DNA of 6,407 nt from DATLFP01 sp035540955 (GCA_035540955.1 DATLFP010000042.1:1-6407), one strand, 5' to 3'. Numbered from the stretch's first letter, positions 1 to 5,912 are shown. Program-made: numbers and translations. Notes: a model not told the origin generated them from the letters alone.

Positions 1-521
1 CCGTGCGCCTCGAAGTGCTCGACGACCTGGGCGGCGTAGGTCTCGTCGGCCTCCAGCCACGCCTTCATCAGCGCGATGTTCGAGTACCGCGGCGACACCC
101 GATCGGGTGGTTCGCCGGCGATGGCCAGCTCGATCGGCGCGGTCAGGTCGAGACCCCAGGTGTGCTCCATGAGCCGGAACGTCGTGCCGATGAACTGGCG
201 CCAGTTGGGGTCGTAGTCGACCCACTCCCGCGCGCCCTCGGTCGGTCGGGGCCAGCGGGCGAAGCGGGCGAACGTGCCGTGCCACGGCGTGCCGGGCTCG
301 TCGTACTGCAACGCCAGGAGCTCGTCGACGACGCGGGCGGCGCGATCCTCCATGTCCTGCAGCAGGCAACCGATGGCGTACCACGCCGACTGCGGGACCA
401 GGTGGTTCGACAGCGGCGCCATGCCGTGGTCGTCGAACGAGCCCGGCGGGTTGCGCAGGAGGCCCCGCTCCTCGTCCCACCACTGGTCGGCCCAGTCGAG
501 CAGGTCAGACCAGTCGGGCAT
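1..521 (-). CDS. Conserved protein of unknown function, possibly alpha/alpha-barrel (C-terminus beyond window)
   Basis: Last visible gene of the minus-strand operon; 173 codons are present and the frame is open at the left edge. ATG at 521 overlaps the upstream cupin gene's stop as TGATG, so translation is probably coupled; no strong Shine-Dalgarno is seen. The protein opens MPDWSDLLDWADQWWDEERG and is rich in Trp, Tyr and acidic residues. Recognisable stretches are LVPQSAWYAIGCLLQD, PWHGTFARFARWP, VDYDPNWRQFIGTTF and SPRYSNIALMKAWLEADE. The alternation of amphipathic helices with short aromatic loops resembles six-hairpin (alpha/alpha) glycosidase-like enzymes, but I see no catalytic signature that fixes a family. 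There is no signal peptide, so it is probably cytoplasmic. From memory, similar DPNWRQFIG and YSNIALMKAWL proteins occur beside DUF6807 genes and remain uncharacterised. The gene is confident; the fold is a guess and the function unknown. Confidence 0.85.
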   Translation of the reverse strand, partial: MPDWSDLLDWADQWWDEERGLLRNPPGSFDDHGMAPLSNHLVPQSAWYAIGCLLQDMEDRAARVVDELLALQYDEPGTPWHGTFARFARWPRPTEGAREWVDYDPNWRQFIGTTFRLMEHTWGLDLTAPIELAIAGEPPDRVSPRYSNIALMKAWLEADETYAAQVVEHFEAH

Positions 522-1159
522 CAGACGACGTAGGCCCCGAGCAGACCGCAGCAGCCGTAGCGGGGCACCTGGTCGACCGCCGTCACCGCCGCGTCGGTGA
601 AGTGCGCGGTGCTGCCGGCCTCGAGCGCCTCGAGGAGCTCCTCGGTCCGGTCGGGCACGACGCGGGCGCGCCAGTCGGGGACGCGCGACTCGACGACGCG
701 CGCGGCCGCGGCGTGGAAGGCGCGCAGGCTGTCCTCCCCGCCGGCCCGGATGCGGGCGAAGCCGGCCAGGGCCCGCTCCCGCCGACGGGTGGCGGCATCC
801 ATCGTCTGCTCGGGCAGGGTGGCGGCCTCGGCGTAGCGGGCGAGATCGGCGAGCACGGGCGGCTCGAAGGTGATCACGAGGTCGCCGGCCTCGGGCAACC
901 CGGCGTTCGACATCAGCACGTAGATCTCGAGCTCGCGCTCGTTCACGAGGCGGTGGATCGTCCCGGGCGGGAACGACACGAGGGCGCCCGCCTCGAGGGG
1001 CGTCTCGCGGAACCCCTCGGCGAGGGTGACGGTCTGCACCGCGCCGCGCCCGCCGACCACGAGGTAGGCCTCGGCGCACACGGTGTGCAGGTGCGGTGTG
1101 CCGCCACCCTCGTACACGCGCAGGTGCGAGACGCCGATGCCACCGGGGAGGGAGGTCAT
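521..1159 (-). CDS. Cupin-domain protein (single cupin, helical C-terminal half)
   Basis: 212 residues, ATG start 7 bp after the stop of the DUF6807 gene, ending in a TGATG overlap with the next gene. The N-terminal half is a complete cupin. Motif 1 is GTPHLHTVCAEAYLVVGG, with metal-ligand candidates His23, His25 and Glu30. Motif 2 is GALVSFPPGTIHRLVN, supplying His69 and matching G(X)5PXG(X)2H(X)3N exactly. All four usual metal ligands are therefore present, so a metal-binding enzyme or sugar-binding role is reasonable. The conserved-looking segment SNAGLPEAGDLVITFEPP (about 84-101) follows. Residues 110-212 are mostly helical, rich in Ala and Arg, with a Cys pair near the end (GCCGLLGAYVV). 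No signal peptide is visible. The substrate is unknown; an isomerase, epimerase, dioxygenase or binding protein would all fit. The operon position suggests it acts on the same carbohydrate-like compound as its neighbours. Confidence 0.9.
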   Translation of the reverse strand: MTSLPGGIGVSHLRVYEGGGTPHLHTVCAEAYLVVGGRGAVQTVTLAEGFRETPLEAGALVSFPPGTIHRLVNERELEIYVLMSNAGLPEAGDLVITFEPPVLADLARYAEAATLPEQTMDAATRRRERALAGFARIRAGGEDSLRAFHAAAARVVESRVPDWRARVVPDRTEELLEALEAGSTAHFTDAAVTAVDQVPRYGCCGLLGAYVV

Positions 1160-1166
1160 GCCGATC

Positions 1167-1916
1167 TCACGCGCCCGCGAGCTCGCGGCAGCGGTCGGCG
1201 GCCCAGATCCCGTCGTGCACGATCACGCGGAACCCGAACGCCTTCGGCGAGCCGGCGGGCACCTCGATCGGTCCGTCCCAGAGGAAGGCGGCGTTGAGGA
1301 AGTTGCTCCAGCCCTCCTCGCCGTAGGTCGCCGCCCGCGTCGACCCGTACCACGGTGTGGTCTCGTGGGGGACGACGAGCATGCCGCCCTCGGTGCCGTC
1401 GACGTGCCCGCTCAGGTCGCACCACGGGCTGGGCGTCCCGAGCACCCGGTCGTGCTCCGAGCCGTCGGCGAGGAGGATGCGGGTGTCGGTCCAATCGGGC
1501 CGACCCCGGAGGGCGAGTCCGCCGTAGCCGCCCCAGGTCGTGAACGGCGTGCGGTCGAGCACCACGTCGACCTGGGGGGTGAGCACGATGTTGATGTCGA
1601 TGGCGTAGGCATCCTCGGCGACGTCGACGTGCTCGATGCGGCGGTCCTCGACGATGACCACCGTCTCGCGGTCGGGCCGGATCCAGTGCAGCGTCGTGTC
1701 GTCGACGTGGCGGAGCACGCCGTAGGGAGGCTGCTCCTCCCAGAAGTTCTCGCCGTTCACGAACTTGATCGTGAACCACAGCCCGTGGTGCCACGGGTGG
1801 TCGTCGGGCGCGTCGCGGGTGAGCACGGCGCCCGCCGGTGTCGCCACCGGGTGCAGGTTGGGCCGCTTGCGGTGCCCCGAGTTGTAGGTCCACCGGTCCC
1901 GGAACGACGGGGTCAC
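1167..1916 (-). CDS. DUF6807 (PmoA-like) family protein
   Basis: 249 residues, starting at GTG 1916. The start is set by a good ribosome-binding site, GGAGAG, five bases upstream; no other in-frame start lies before the stop at 1955-1953. The N-terminal block RPNLHPVATPAGAVLTRDAPDDHPWHHGLWF, continuing to VNGENFW (residues about 18-59), is characteristic of the family. It includes a His cluster (His40, His43, His44). Later blocks are WGGYGGLALRGRPDW, DLSGHVDGTEGGMLVVPH and SNFLNAAFLWDGPIEVPAGSPKAFGFRVIVHDG. The rest reads as a beta-rich fold. No signal peptide is present. The family's biochemistry is, as far as I know, not established; 'methane oxygenase PmoA' in database names should not be taken as methane oxidation. 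Members commonly sit beside Gfo/Idh/MocA oxidoreductases, as here, which points to sugar or polyol metabolism. Family assignment is confident, function is not. Confidence 0.9.
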   Translation of the reverse strand: MTPSFRDRWTYNSGHRKRPNLHPVATPAGAVLTRDAPDDHPWHHGLWFTIKFVNGENFWEEQPPYGVLRHVDDTTLHWIRPDRETVVIVEDRRIEHVDVAEDAYAIDINIVLTPQVDVVLDRTPFTTWGGYGGLALRGRPDWTDTRILLADGSEHDRVLGTPSPWCDLSGHVDGTEGGMLVVPHETTPWYGSTRAATYGEEGWSNFLNAAFLWDGPIEVPAGSPKAFGFRVIVHDGIWAADRCRELAGA

Positions 1917-1930
1917 GACAGCTCTCCGTC

Positions 1931-1974
1931 CATCAGGTGCCTTCCCCGTACATCAGGTCCCTTCCCCGTACATC
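1931..1974. repeat. 20-bp tandem duplication spanning the oxidoreductase stop codon
   Basis: Two head-to-tail 20-bp copies lie at 1931-1950 and 1951-1970, followed by the first four bases of a third copy (catc). They differ at one position only (1939 G versus 1959 C). On the coding strand the unit encodes the last residues of the oxidoreductase (MYGEGT) and its TGA. The duplication therefore leaves the protein end intact and adds a non-coding copy in the intergenic gap. That copy carries a purine-rich GGGGAAGG tract just before the DUF6807 ribosome-binding site. Confidence 0.9.
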
Positions 1975-2936
1975 TCGAGGACCAGCTCGATCACGGCGCG
2001 GGCATCGTCGATGGTGACCGGCGGCCGCTCACCGGCGTCGAGGGCGTCGGCCAGCCGCTCGTACTGGCCGGTCCAGCCGTCACGGCGCGGCACGTAGCCG
2101 GCCAGGGCTTCGTCGATGGCGGCGCGGTCGTCCTCGGTGTCGGGGGTGAAGGTCCACGGATCGTCGGTGAAGGTGTACGGCTCGAGTCCGCTCGCCGCCG
2201 AGACCCGCTCGAAGGCGAAGCGGTGCTGGCTCATCTCCTCGGCCGACCCGAGCGTGGCGCTGACGGTGATGAGCGCGCCGTCGGGCATCTCGAGGATGGC
2301 GGCGGCGGTGTCCTCGGTCTCGATCGGGTTCACGAGCGTGGCGGTGCGGGCCACCACCGCGGCCGGCGGTCCGAGCAGGTACAGGAACGCGTCGAGACCG
2401 TGCACGGCGTGCGACAGGAGGATGCCGCCGAGCTCGGTCGCCTTCTTGCCCCGCCACGGGACCGAGTAGTACGCCGCCCGCCGGCGCCAGGCCAGGATCA
2501 TCGACGCGCTGTAGAGGCGTCCGGTGAGGCCCCGGTCGATCAGGAGCTTCAGCCTCTGCAGGCCGTGGCCGTAGCGGTAGTTGAAGACGGGCATGAGGCT
2601 GCCCGCTGACGCCCGCTCGAGGGCTTCGAGCTCGTCGAGGTGGGCAAGGGTGGCGACGAGCGGCTTCTCGCAGACGCAGTGCTTGCCGGCAGCCAGGACC
2701 TGCTCGATCTGCTCGCGGTGCAGGTGGGGCGGCGTGCACAGCGCGACGAGGTCGATGTCGTCGCGGCGGAGGATCTCGTCGAGGGGTTGCACGTCGGCGC
2801 CGATGCGCTCCGCGACCGCCGTCGACCGGGTGTCGTCGGGATCGCACACGGCCCGGACCTGGAAGCGCTCGGGCTGGCGACGCATGGCGCGCACGTGCTC
2901 GGTGCCGATGCCGAGCCCGACGACCGCCGATCCCAA
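1953..2936 (-). CDS. Gfo/Idh/MocA family NAD(P)-dependent oxidoreductase
   Basis: 327 residues from TTG 2936, the first gene of the operon. The Rossmann nucleotide-binding loop starts almost at the N-terminus (AVVGLGIGTEHVRAM, residues 4-18), so there is little room for an earlier start. Longer reading runs back into the peptidase gene on the other strand. Next come AVCDPDD (29-35, cofactor-specificity strand end), LVALCTPPHLH (63-73) and the family's catalytic CEKPL (Lys91). The C-terminal alpha/beta domain has FNYRYGHGLQRLKLLIDRGLTGR (118-140) and LSHAVHGLDAFLYLLG, with His179 and Asp182. The Asp often found four residues before that His is Ser175 here. The family typically oxidises or reduces hydroxyl groups of sugars, inositols or related compounds in the cytoplasm; the substrate is not readable. 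No clear Shine-Dalgarno precedes the TTG. The 3' end is the tandem duplication. Confidence 0.92.
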   Translation of the reverse strand: MGSAVVGLGIGTEHVRAMRRQPERFQVRAVCDPDDTRSTAVAERIGADVQPLDEILRRDDIDLVALCTPPHLHREQIEQVLAAGKHCVCEKPLVATLAHLDELEALERASAGSLMPVFNYRYGHGLQRLKLLIDRGLTGRLYSASMILAWRRRAAYYSVPWRGKKATELGGILLSHAVHGLDAFLYLLGPPAAVVARTATLVNPIETEDTAAAILEMPDGALITVSATLGSAEEMSQHRFAFERVSAASGLEPYTFTDDPWTFTPDTEDDRAAIDEALAGYVPRRDGWTGQYERLADALDAGERPPVTIDDARAVIELVLEMYGEGT

Positions 2937-2985
2937 TGTGACGATCGCGCTACCGTAGTGAGCGGCGGGCGGCGGAGGATCAATC
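2937..2985. promoter_or_regulatory. Divergent intergenic region with overlapping -10-like sites
   Basis: These 49 bp separate the oxidoreductase operon (leftward) from the peptidase gene (rightward). The sequence TACCGTA at 2951-2957 offers a TANNNT -10 on both strands: TACCGT rightward and TACGGT leftward. Leftward, a TTGATC at 2983-2978 could be a -35, but its 20-bp spacer is long. No convincing -35 is seen rightward. The peptidase Shine-Dalgarno GGAGG is at 2974-2978, so at most one promoter could be active at a time. This is a weak prediction from motif inspection only. Confidence 0.3.
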
Positions 2986-3771
2986 GTGCGCAAGGTCGTC
3001 GCACTCGTGGTCTTCGCGCTCTCCGCTGCAGCTGCCACGTACACCGTCAAGCCGGGCGACACGCTCGGACAGGTCGCCCGGCAGCACGGCGTGTCGGTCG
3101 CCACGCTCGCCCGGGCCAACGGCATCGCCGACCCCAACCGGATCTACGCCGGTCAGGTGCTGAGCATCCCCGGCGGCTCGTCGTCGTCGCCGGCCGCCTC
3201 GCCGGAAGCCTCCTCGTCAGCAGCCCCTCGCGTCCATGTCATCGCGCCGGGCGAGACCCTCGGAGGGATCGCCCGCCGCCACGGCGTGTCGGTGGCGGCG
3301 CTGGCCCGGGCGAACGCCATCGCCGACCCGAACCGGATCGTCGCCGGCCGGCGCCTAGGGGTGCCGGGTGTCGTCGCCACCTGGGTGTGTCCGGTCGCGG
3401 GGCGGTCACAGTTCATCGACGACTTCGGCGCGCCGCGCGGTGGCGACCGCACCCACGAGGGCATCGACCTGCTCGCGCCCCGCGGCACGCCGGTCGTGGC
3501 GTCGGTGAACGGCGTGGTGGTGCGGCATGACCAGCCCCGCGGTGGGCTGTCGTTCTACCTGCGGGGCGACGACGGGCTCACCTATTACGCCGCCCACCTC
3601 GCCACCTTCGTGCGCGGCGACGGCCGCGTCCGCATGGGCGAGATCATCGGCACCGTGGGCGACACCGGCAACGCCCGGGGCGGCCCGACCCACCTCCACT
3701 TCGAGATCATCAACTCGAAGGGGCCGAAGAACCCCTACGCGCAGCTCCGCCAGCACTGTCTCCGGGGCTGA
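2986..3771 (+). CDS. Secreted LysM-LysM-M23 family metallopeptidase (peptidoglycan hydrolase)
   Basis: 261 residues from GTG 2986, with GGAGG seven bases upstream. A short signal peptide (MRKVVALVVFALSAAAA, residues 1-17) leads directly into the first LysM repeat (about 18-63, TYTVKPGDTLGQVARQHGV to VLSIPG). A Ser/Ala/Pro linker (64-80) and a second LysM (about 83-128) follow. The M23/LytM-type domain fills 132-261. All expected zinc and catalytic residues are visible: His157 and Asp161 in HEGIDL, His204 in YYAAHL, and His236 and His238 in PTHLHFEI. It should therefore be an active endopeptidase cutting peptide cross-bridges in the cell wall, anchored to glycan by LysM. Cys135 and Cys258 flank the domain and may form a disulfide. 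The gene stands alone, divergent from the operon and convergent with corA, so regulation is probably independent. Confidence in the family is very high; the exact bond cleaved is unknown. Confidence 0.95.
   Translation: MRKVVALVVFALSAAAATYTVKPGDTLGQVARQHGVSVATLARANGIADPNRIYAGQVLSIPGGSSSSPAASPEASSSAAPRVHVIAPGETLGGIARRHGVSVAALARANAIADPNRIVAGRRLGVPGVVATWVCPVAGRSQFIDDFGAPRGGDRTHEGIDLLAPRGTPVVASVNGVVVRHDQPRGGLSFYLRGDDGLTYYAAHLATFVRGDGRVRMGEIIGTVGDTGNARGGPTHLHFEIINSKGPKNPYAQLRQHCLRG
3085..3349 (+). repeat. Internal LysM duplication visible at DNA level
   Basis: The cores of the two LysM repeats (3085-3154 and 3280-3349, offset 195 bp or 65 codons) match at about 60 of 70 bases by direct comparison. 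They include a 14-base identical run beginning CACGGCGTG. The encoded segments, HGVSVATLARANGIADPNRI and HGVSVAALARANAIADPNRI, are nearly the same. This suggests in-gene duplication, or homogenisation between the repeats, rather than two anciently separate LysM domains. Confidence 0.8.
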
Positions 3772-3805
3772 CGGCGCGCGTTCATCCCGAGGCCGACCGA
3801 TCCCT

Positions 3806-3828
3806 GGGCTGACGGAGCGTCAGAGCCA
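3806..3828. terminator. Possible bidirectional terminator hairpin between convergent genes
   Basis: CTGACG (3809-3814) and CGTCAG (3818-3823) form a perfect 6-bp stem around GAG. With a two-base bulge the stem can extend as GGCT with AGCC (to 3828). It lies between the peptidase stop (3771) and the corA stop, which it overlaps at 3822-3820. A T-tract is absent on both sides, so it is not a canonical intrinsic terminator. The position between converging genes is the main argument. Confidence 0.4.
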
Positions 3829-4809
3829 GCCCCGCTTCTTGAAGTTGAGGTACAGGAGGCCGACGGCGACGGCCATCAGCCCGAGGACCATCGGGTACGA
3901 CGCCACCCAGTGCAGCTCGGGCATGTGCTCGAAGTTCATGCCGTAGATGCCGGCGATCATCGTCGGCACCGCGAGCATGCCGGCGATGGCGGAGATCTTG
4001 CGCATGTCCTCGTTCTGGGTCACCCCGACCTGGGCGAGGTTGGCGGTGAGGGCGGACACGAGGATGCCGTCGTAGGTGTCGAGGTGCTCGCCGACGCGGA
4101 GCAGGTGGTCGTGCACGTCACGGAAGTAGGCGCCGATCTCGTCGTCGAACCCGGACAGCAGGTCCTCGAGGGGGTCGACGAGCGGGCGCACGCCCTTGCG
4201 GAAGTCGAGCGCCTCCCGCTTCAGCTTGAAGATCCGCTCCGCGTGGCTGCGGCGGCTGCCGCCGAACACCTGGTGCTCGATCTCGTCGACGTCGGCGTCG
4301 ACGCCCTCGAGCACGGTCTCGTACTCGTCGACCACCCGGTCCATGACGGCGTGGAGCACCGAGAGCGGCCCCCACCGCAGCCGGTCGGGGGAGTCCTCGA
4401 GCAGGCGGCGGGTGTCGGCCAGCGCCGCCGCCTCGCCGTGTCGGACGGTCACCACGAAGCGGTCGCCGATGAACAGCATCACCTCGTTGAGGTCGACGAC
4501 CTCCTGGGGATCGACGTAGCGGGCGGTGATGAGCACGACGAAGAGGGTGTCCTCGCTTGCGCCATCTTCAGCGGACGCGGCGTAGCGCTCGATCTTGGGC
4601 CGCTGGTGGGCGTGGACGGCGTCCTCGACGGCCAGGGGGTGCAGGCCGAAGACCTCCTGGGCCTCCTCGAGCTCCTCGAAGGTCGGCTCGTGGAGCCCCA
4701 GCCACACGAAGGCGTCCGGGTGCTCCGTTGCCCGGGCCAGCGCCTCGGGGAGCGGCAGCCGCTCGGGCGCCCGCCGGCCGTCCTCGTAGACGGCGCAGTC
4801 GACGATCAC
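3820..4809 (-). CDS. corA: CorA-family divalent metal ion (Mg2+/Co2+) transporter
   Basis: 329 residues from GTG 4809. That start has GAAGGAG eight bases upstream and begins VIVDCAVYEDG, matching the usual short lead into the CorA cytoplasmic domain. The frame stays open to 5037, but that extension crosses the regulatory region and the sigma gene. The N-terminal alpha/beta domain includes FVWLGLHEPTFEELEEAQEVFGLHPLAVEDA (about 34-64) and VMLFIGDRFVVTVRHG (110-125). A long helical stalk follows (about 128-265). The first membrane helix spans about 272-289 and ends in the signature YGMNF (GMN at 290-292). The second helix (about 304-322) is followed by a basic cytoplasmic tail, NFKKRGWL. CorA works as a pentameric inner-membrane channel for Mg2+, also Co2+ or Ni2+. 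With the intact GMN filter and normal length, function is very likely. No operon partner is present. The leader RNA may be regulatory (see 4817-4830 and 4839-4899). Confidence 0.95.
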   Translation of the reverse strand: MIVDCAVYEDGRRAPERLPLPEALARATEHPDAFVWLGLHEPTFEELEEAQEVFGLHPLAVEDAVHAHQRPKIERYAASAEDGASEDTLFVVLITARYVDPQEVVDLNEVMLFIGDRFVVTVRHGEAAALADTRRLLEDSPDRLRWGPLSVLHAVMDRVVDEYETVLEGVDADVDEIEHQVFGGSRRSHAERIFKLKREALDFRKGVRPLVDPLEDLLSGFDDEIGAYFRDVHDHLLRVGEHLDTYDGILVSALTANLAQVGVTQNEDMRKISAIAGMLAVPTMIAGIYGMNFEHMPELHWVASYPMVLGLMAVAVGLLYLNFKKRGWL

Positions 4810-4816
4810 GAGATGA

Positions 4817-4830
4817 GCTCCTTCGGGAGC
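4817..4830 (-). promoter_or_regulatory. Small hairpin enclosing the corA ribosome-binding site
   Basis: On the corA transcript GCUCC-CGAA-GGAGC forms a perfect 5-bp stem with a four-base loop. The 3' arm contains the GGAG of the Shine-Dalgarno, and the GUG start lies seven bases after the stem. Folding would hide the site from the ribosome. On the opposite strand the same DNA reads GCTCC-TTCG-GGAGC, a C(UUCG)G-type loop, but no gene is read through there. Structure is seen directly; regulation is inferred. Confidence 0.5.
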
Positions 4831-4838
4831 AGGAACGA

Positions 4839-4899
4839 GGAAACCGGGATCCTTCGGAAGAAGCCGGACAACCCCCCTGTCCGGTTCTTCGGGGTTTCC
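4839..4899. repeat. Extended inverted repeat in the corA/sigma divergent region
   Basis: GAAGAAGCCGGACA (4857-4870) pairs with TGTCCGGTTCTTC (4878-4890), giving 13 base pairs with one bulged G and a seven-base C-rich loop. A second pair of arms, GGAAACC (4839-4845) and GGTTTCC (4893-4899), flanks it, separated by unequal internal loops (11 and 2 bases). If corA transcription starts near 4895, the 13-bp hairpin lies at the 5' end of the corA leader RNA. There is no upstream rightward gene needing a terminator, so a leader or operator role is more likely than termination. Confidence 0.75.
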
Positions 4900-4901
4900 G
4901 C

Positions 4902-4931
4902 ATACTATGGATACCCCCTGCGTCCGGTCAC
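4902..4931 (-). promoter_or_regulatory. Candidate corA promoter
   Basis: Reading leftward, GTGACC (4931-4926) could be a -35 and TAGTAT (4907-4902) a -10, separated by 18 bp; each matches the housekeeping consensus at four of six positions. CATACTATGGATA is the only AT-rich island in the intergenic region. The predicted transcript would begin near 4895 and carry an 85-nt leader. The same island gives TACTAT (4903-4908) as a rightward -10 for the sigma gene, without a good -35. Prediction from motifs only. Confidence 0.35.
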
Positions 4932-4941
4932 CGCTGGTGAC
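4927..4941 (+). promoter_or_regulatory. Dyad GTCACC-N3-GGTGAC upstream of the sigma gene
   Basis: Perfect 6-bp inverted arms around GCT, ending 20 bp before the TTG start of the sigma gene and overlapping the candidate corA -35. It may be a regulator operator or a small leader hairpin in the sigma mRNA. No matching regulator is encoded in the window. Confidence 0.4.
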
Positions 4942-4961
4942 GCTCCTCGGAAGGTCTGCAC

Positions 4962-5912
4962 TTGCCGAAGCAACGCCCGGAGCGGGCCGAGGAAGATCTG
5001 GTCCGGCTCTACCTGAGCGACATCGGGAAGCACCCACTCCTCACGAAGGCTGACGAGGCCCGGCTGGCTCAGGCCATCGAGGACGGCAACGCCGCCCGGT
5101 CCGACCTGCAGGTGGCCGAGGACAAGGGCGAGAAGCTCACCGTCGCCCGGCGCCGGGAGCTGCGGAACCGCATCCGGGAAGGCGACGAGGCCACCCAGAC
5201 CTTCATCCAGGCGAACCTGCGCCTGGTCGTCTCGATCGCCAAGAAGTACCAGGCGTCGGAGCTTCCCCTGCTCGACCTCGTGCAGGAGGGGAACCTCGGG
5301 CTCATCCACGCCGTGGAGAAGTTCGACTGGCGCAAGGGCTTCAAGTTCTCCACCTACGCCACGTGGTGGATCCGCCAGGCCATCCAGCGCGGCATCGCCA
5401 ACTCGGCCCGCACCATCCGCCTGCCCGTCCACGCCGGCGACCAGCTCATGCGGATCAAGAAGGGCCGCGACCGGCTCGAGGGTGAGCTGGGCCGCGCCCC
5501 GACCCTGGCCGAGCTGGCCGACGAGGCCGAGATGACCGAGGCCCAGGTGGCCGAGATCCTCCGCGCCGGGTCCGACGTGCGGTCGCTCTCCGAGCACCTC
5601 GGCGATGACTCCGACACCGAGCTGGGCGACATGCTCGCCGACCCCGGCGCGCCCGCCCCGTTCGAGGAGGTCGCCGGCCGGCTCATGGGCGACGAGGTCG
5701 ACAAGCTGCTGGCGCCCCTCGAGGAGCGCGAGCGCATGGTCCTGCGCCTGCGCTACGGCCTCGACCGCGGCGAGCCCCGCACCGTCGGCGAGGTCGCCGA
5801 ACACGTGCAGCTCAGCCCCGAGCGCGTCCGCCAGATCGAGACGCGGGCGCTCTCCAAGCTGCGCCACCCCTGCACCGACAGCGGCGCCCGCGACCTCCTG
5901 CTCGCCAGCTGA
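4962..5912 (+). CDS. RNA polymerase sigma factor, sigma-70 family (group 2-like, RpoD/SigB/HrdB type)
   Basis: 316 residues from TTG 4962, with GGAAGG seven bases upstream. Region 1.2 begins near residue 11 (EDLVRLYLSDIGKHPLLTKADEARLAQAIE). Region 1.1 is missing, as in group 2 sigma factors. A short spacer (about 45-72) follows. Region 2 spans about 76-158: FIQANLRLVVSIAKKYQ, LLDLVQEGNLGLIHAVEKFDW, then the -10-recognition stretch FSTYATWWIRQAIQRGIANSARTIRLPVH. Region 3 covers about 160-228. Region 4 (about 244-303) contains LEERERMVLRLRYGL and the -35-reading helix-turn-helix TVGEVAEHVQLSPERVRQIETRALSKLRHP. All core-binding and promoter-recognition parts look intact, so it should direct transcription from housekeeping-like promoters, perhaps in stress or stationary phase. 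Whether it is the primary factor cannot be judged here; the lack of region 1.1 argues against it. No anti-sigma gene is adjacent. Confidence 0.95.
   Translation: MPKQRPERAEEDLVRLYLSDIGKHPLLTKADEARLAQAIEDGNAARSDLQVAEDKGEKLTVARRRELRNRIREGDEATQTFIQANLRLVVSIAKKYQASELPLLDLVQEGNLGLIHAVEKFDWRKGFKFSTYATWWIRQAIQRGIANSARTIRLPVHAGDQLMRIKKGRDRLEGELGRAPTLAELADEAEMTEAQVAEILRAGSDVRSLSEHLGDDSDTELGDMLADPGAPAPFEEVAGRLMGDEVDKLLAPLEERERMVLRLRYGLDRGEPRTVGEVAEHVQLSPERVRQIETRALSKLRHPCTDSGARDLLLAS

Noticed and set aside
3..533. Plus-strand open frame at the left edge
   Set aside because: The opposite strand carries a coding frame with Trp/Tyr-rich, protein-like blocks and a TGATG junction to the cupin gene; the plus frame is an Arg/Val-rich shadow.
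1083..2609. Plus-strand open frame of 508 codons opposite the operon
   Set aside because: It lies antisense to the cupin, DUF6807 and oxidoreductase genes, which all carry clear family motifs. Its Val/Gly/Arg/Asp-rich translation has no domain pattern, and such long shadows are expected in GC-rich DNA.
2937..3137. N-terminal extension of the oxidoreductase to an ATG at 3137
   Set aside because: The added 67 residues are antisense to the LysM peptidase and precede a Rossmann loop that normally sits at the N-terminus. TTG 2936 gives the normal family length.
4810..4961. M-box type magnesium riboswitch upstream of corA
   Set aside because: The leader is too short and I could not recognise the multi-stem M-box layout; only simple hairpins are seen.
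3910..5016. Plus-strand open frame of 368 codons opposite corA
   Set aside because: Antisense to a CorA gene with intact GMN motif and membrane helices; the translation is low-complexity Val/Glu/Leu/Asp/His and overlaps the start of the sigma gene.
4810..5037. N-terminal extension of CorA to 5037
   Set aside because: It would cross the divergent regulatory region and overlap the sigma gene. GTG 4809 has a good ribosome-binding site and gives the usual CorA length.
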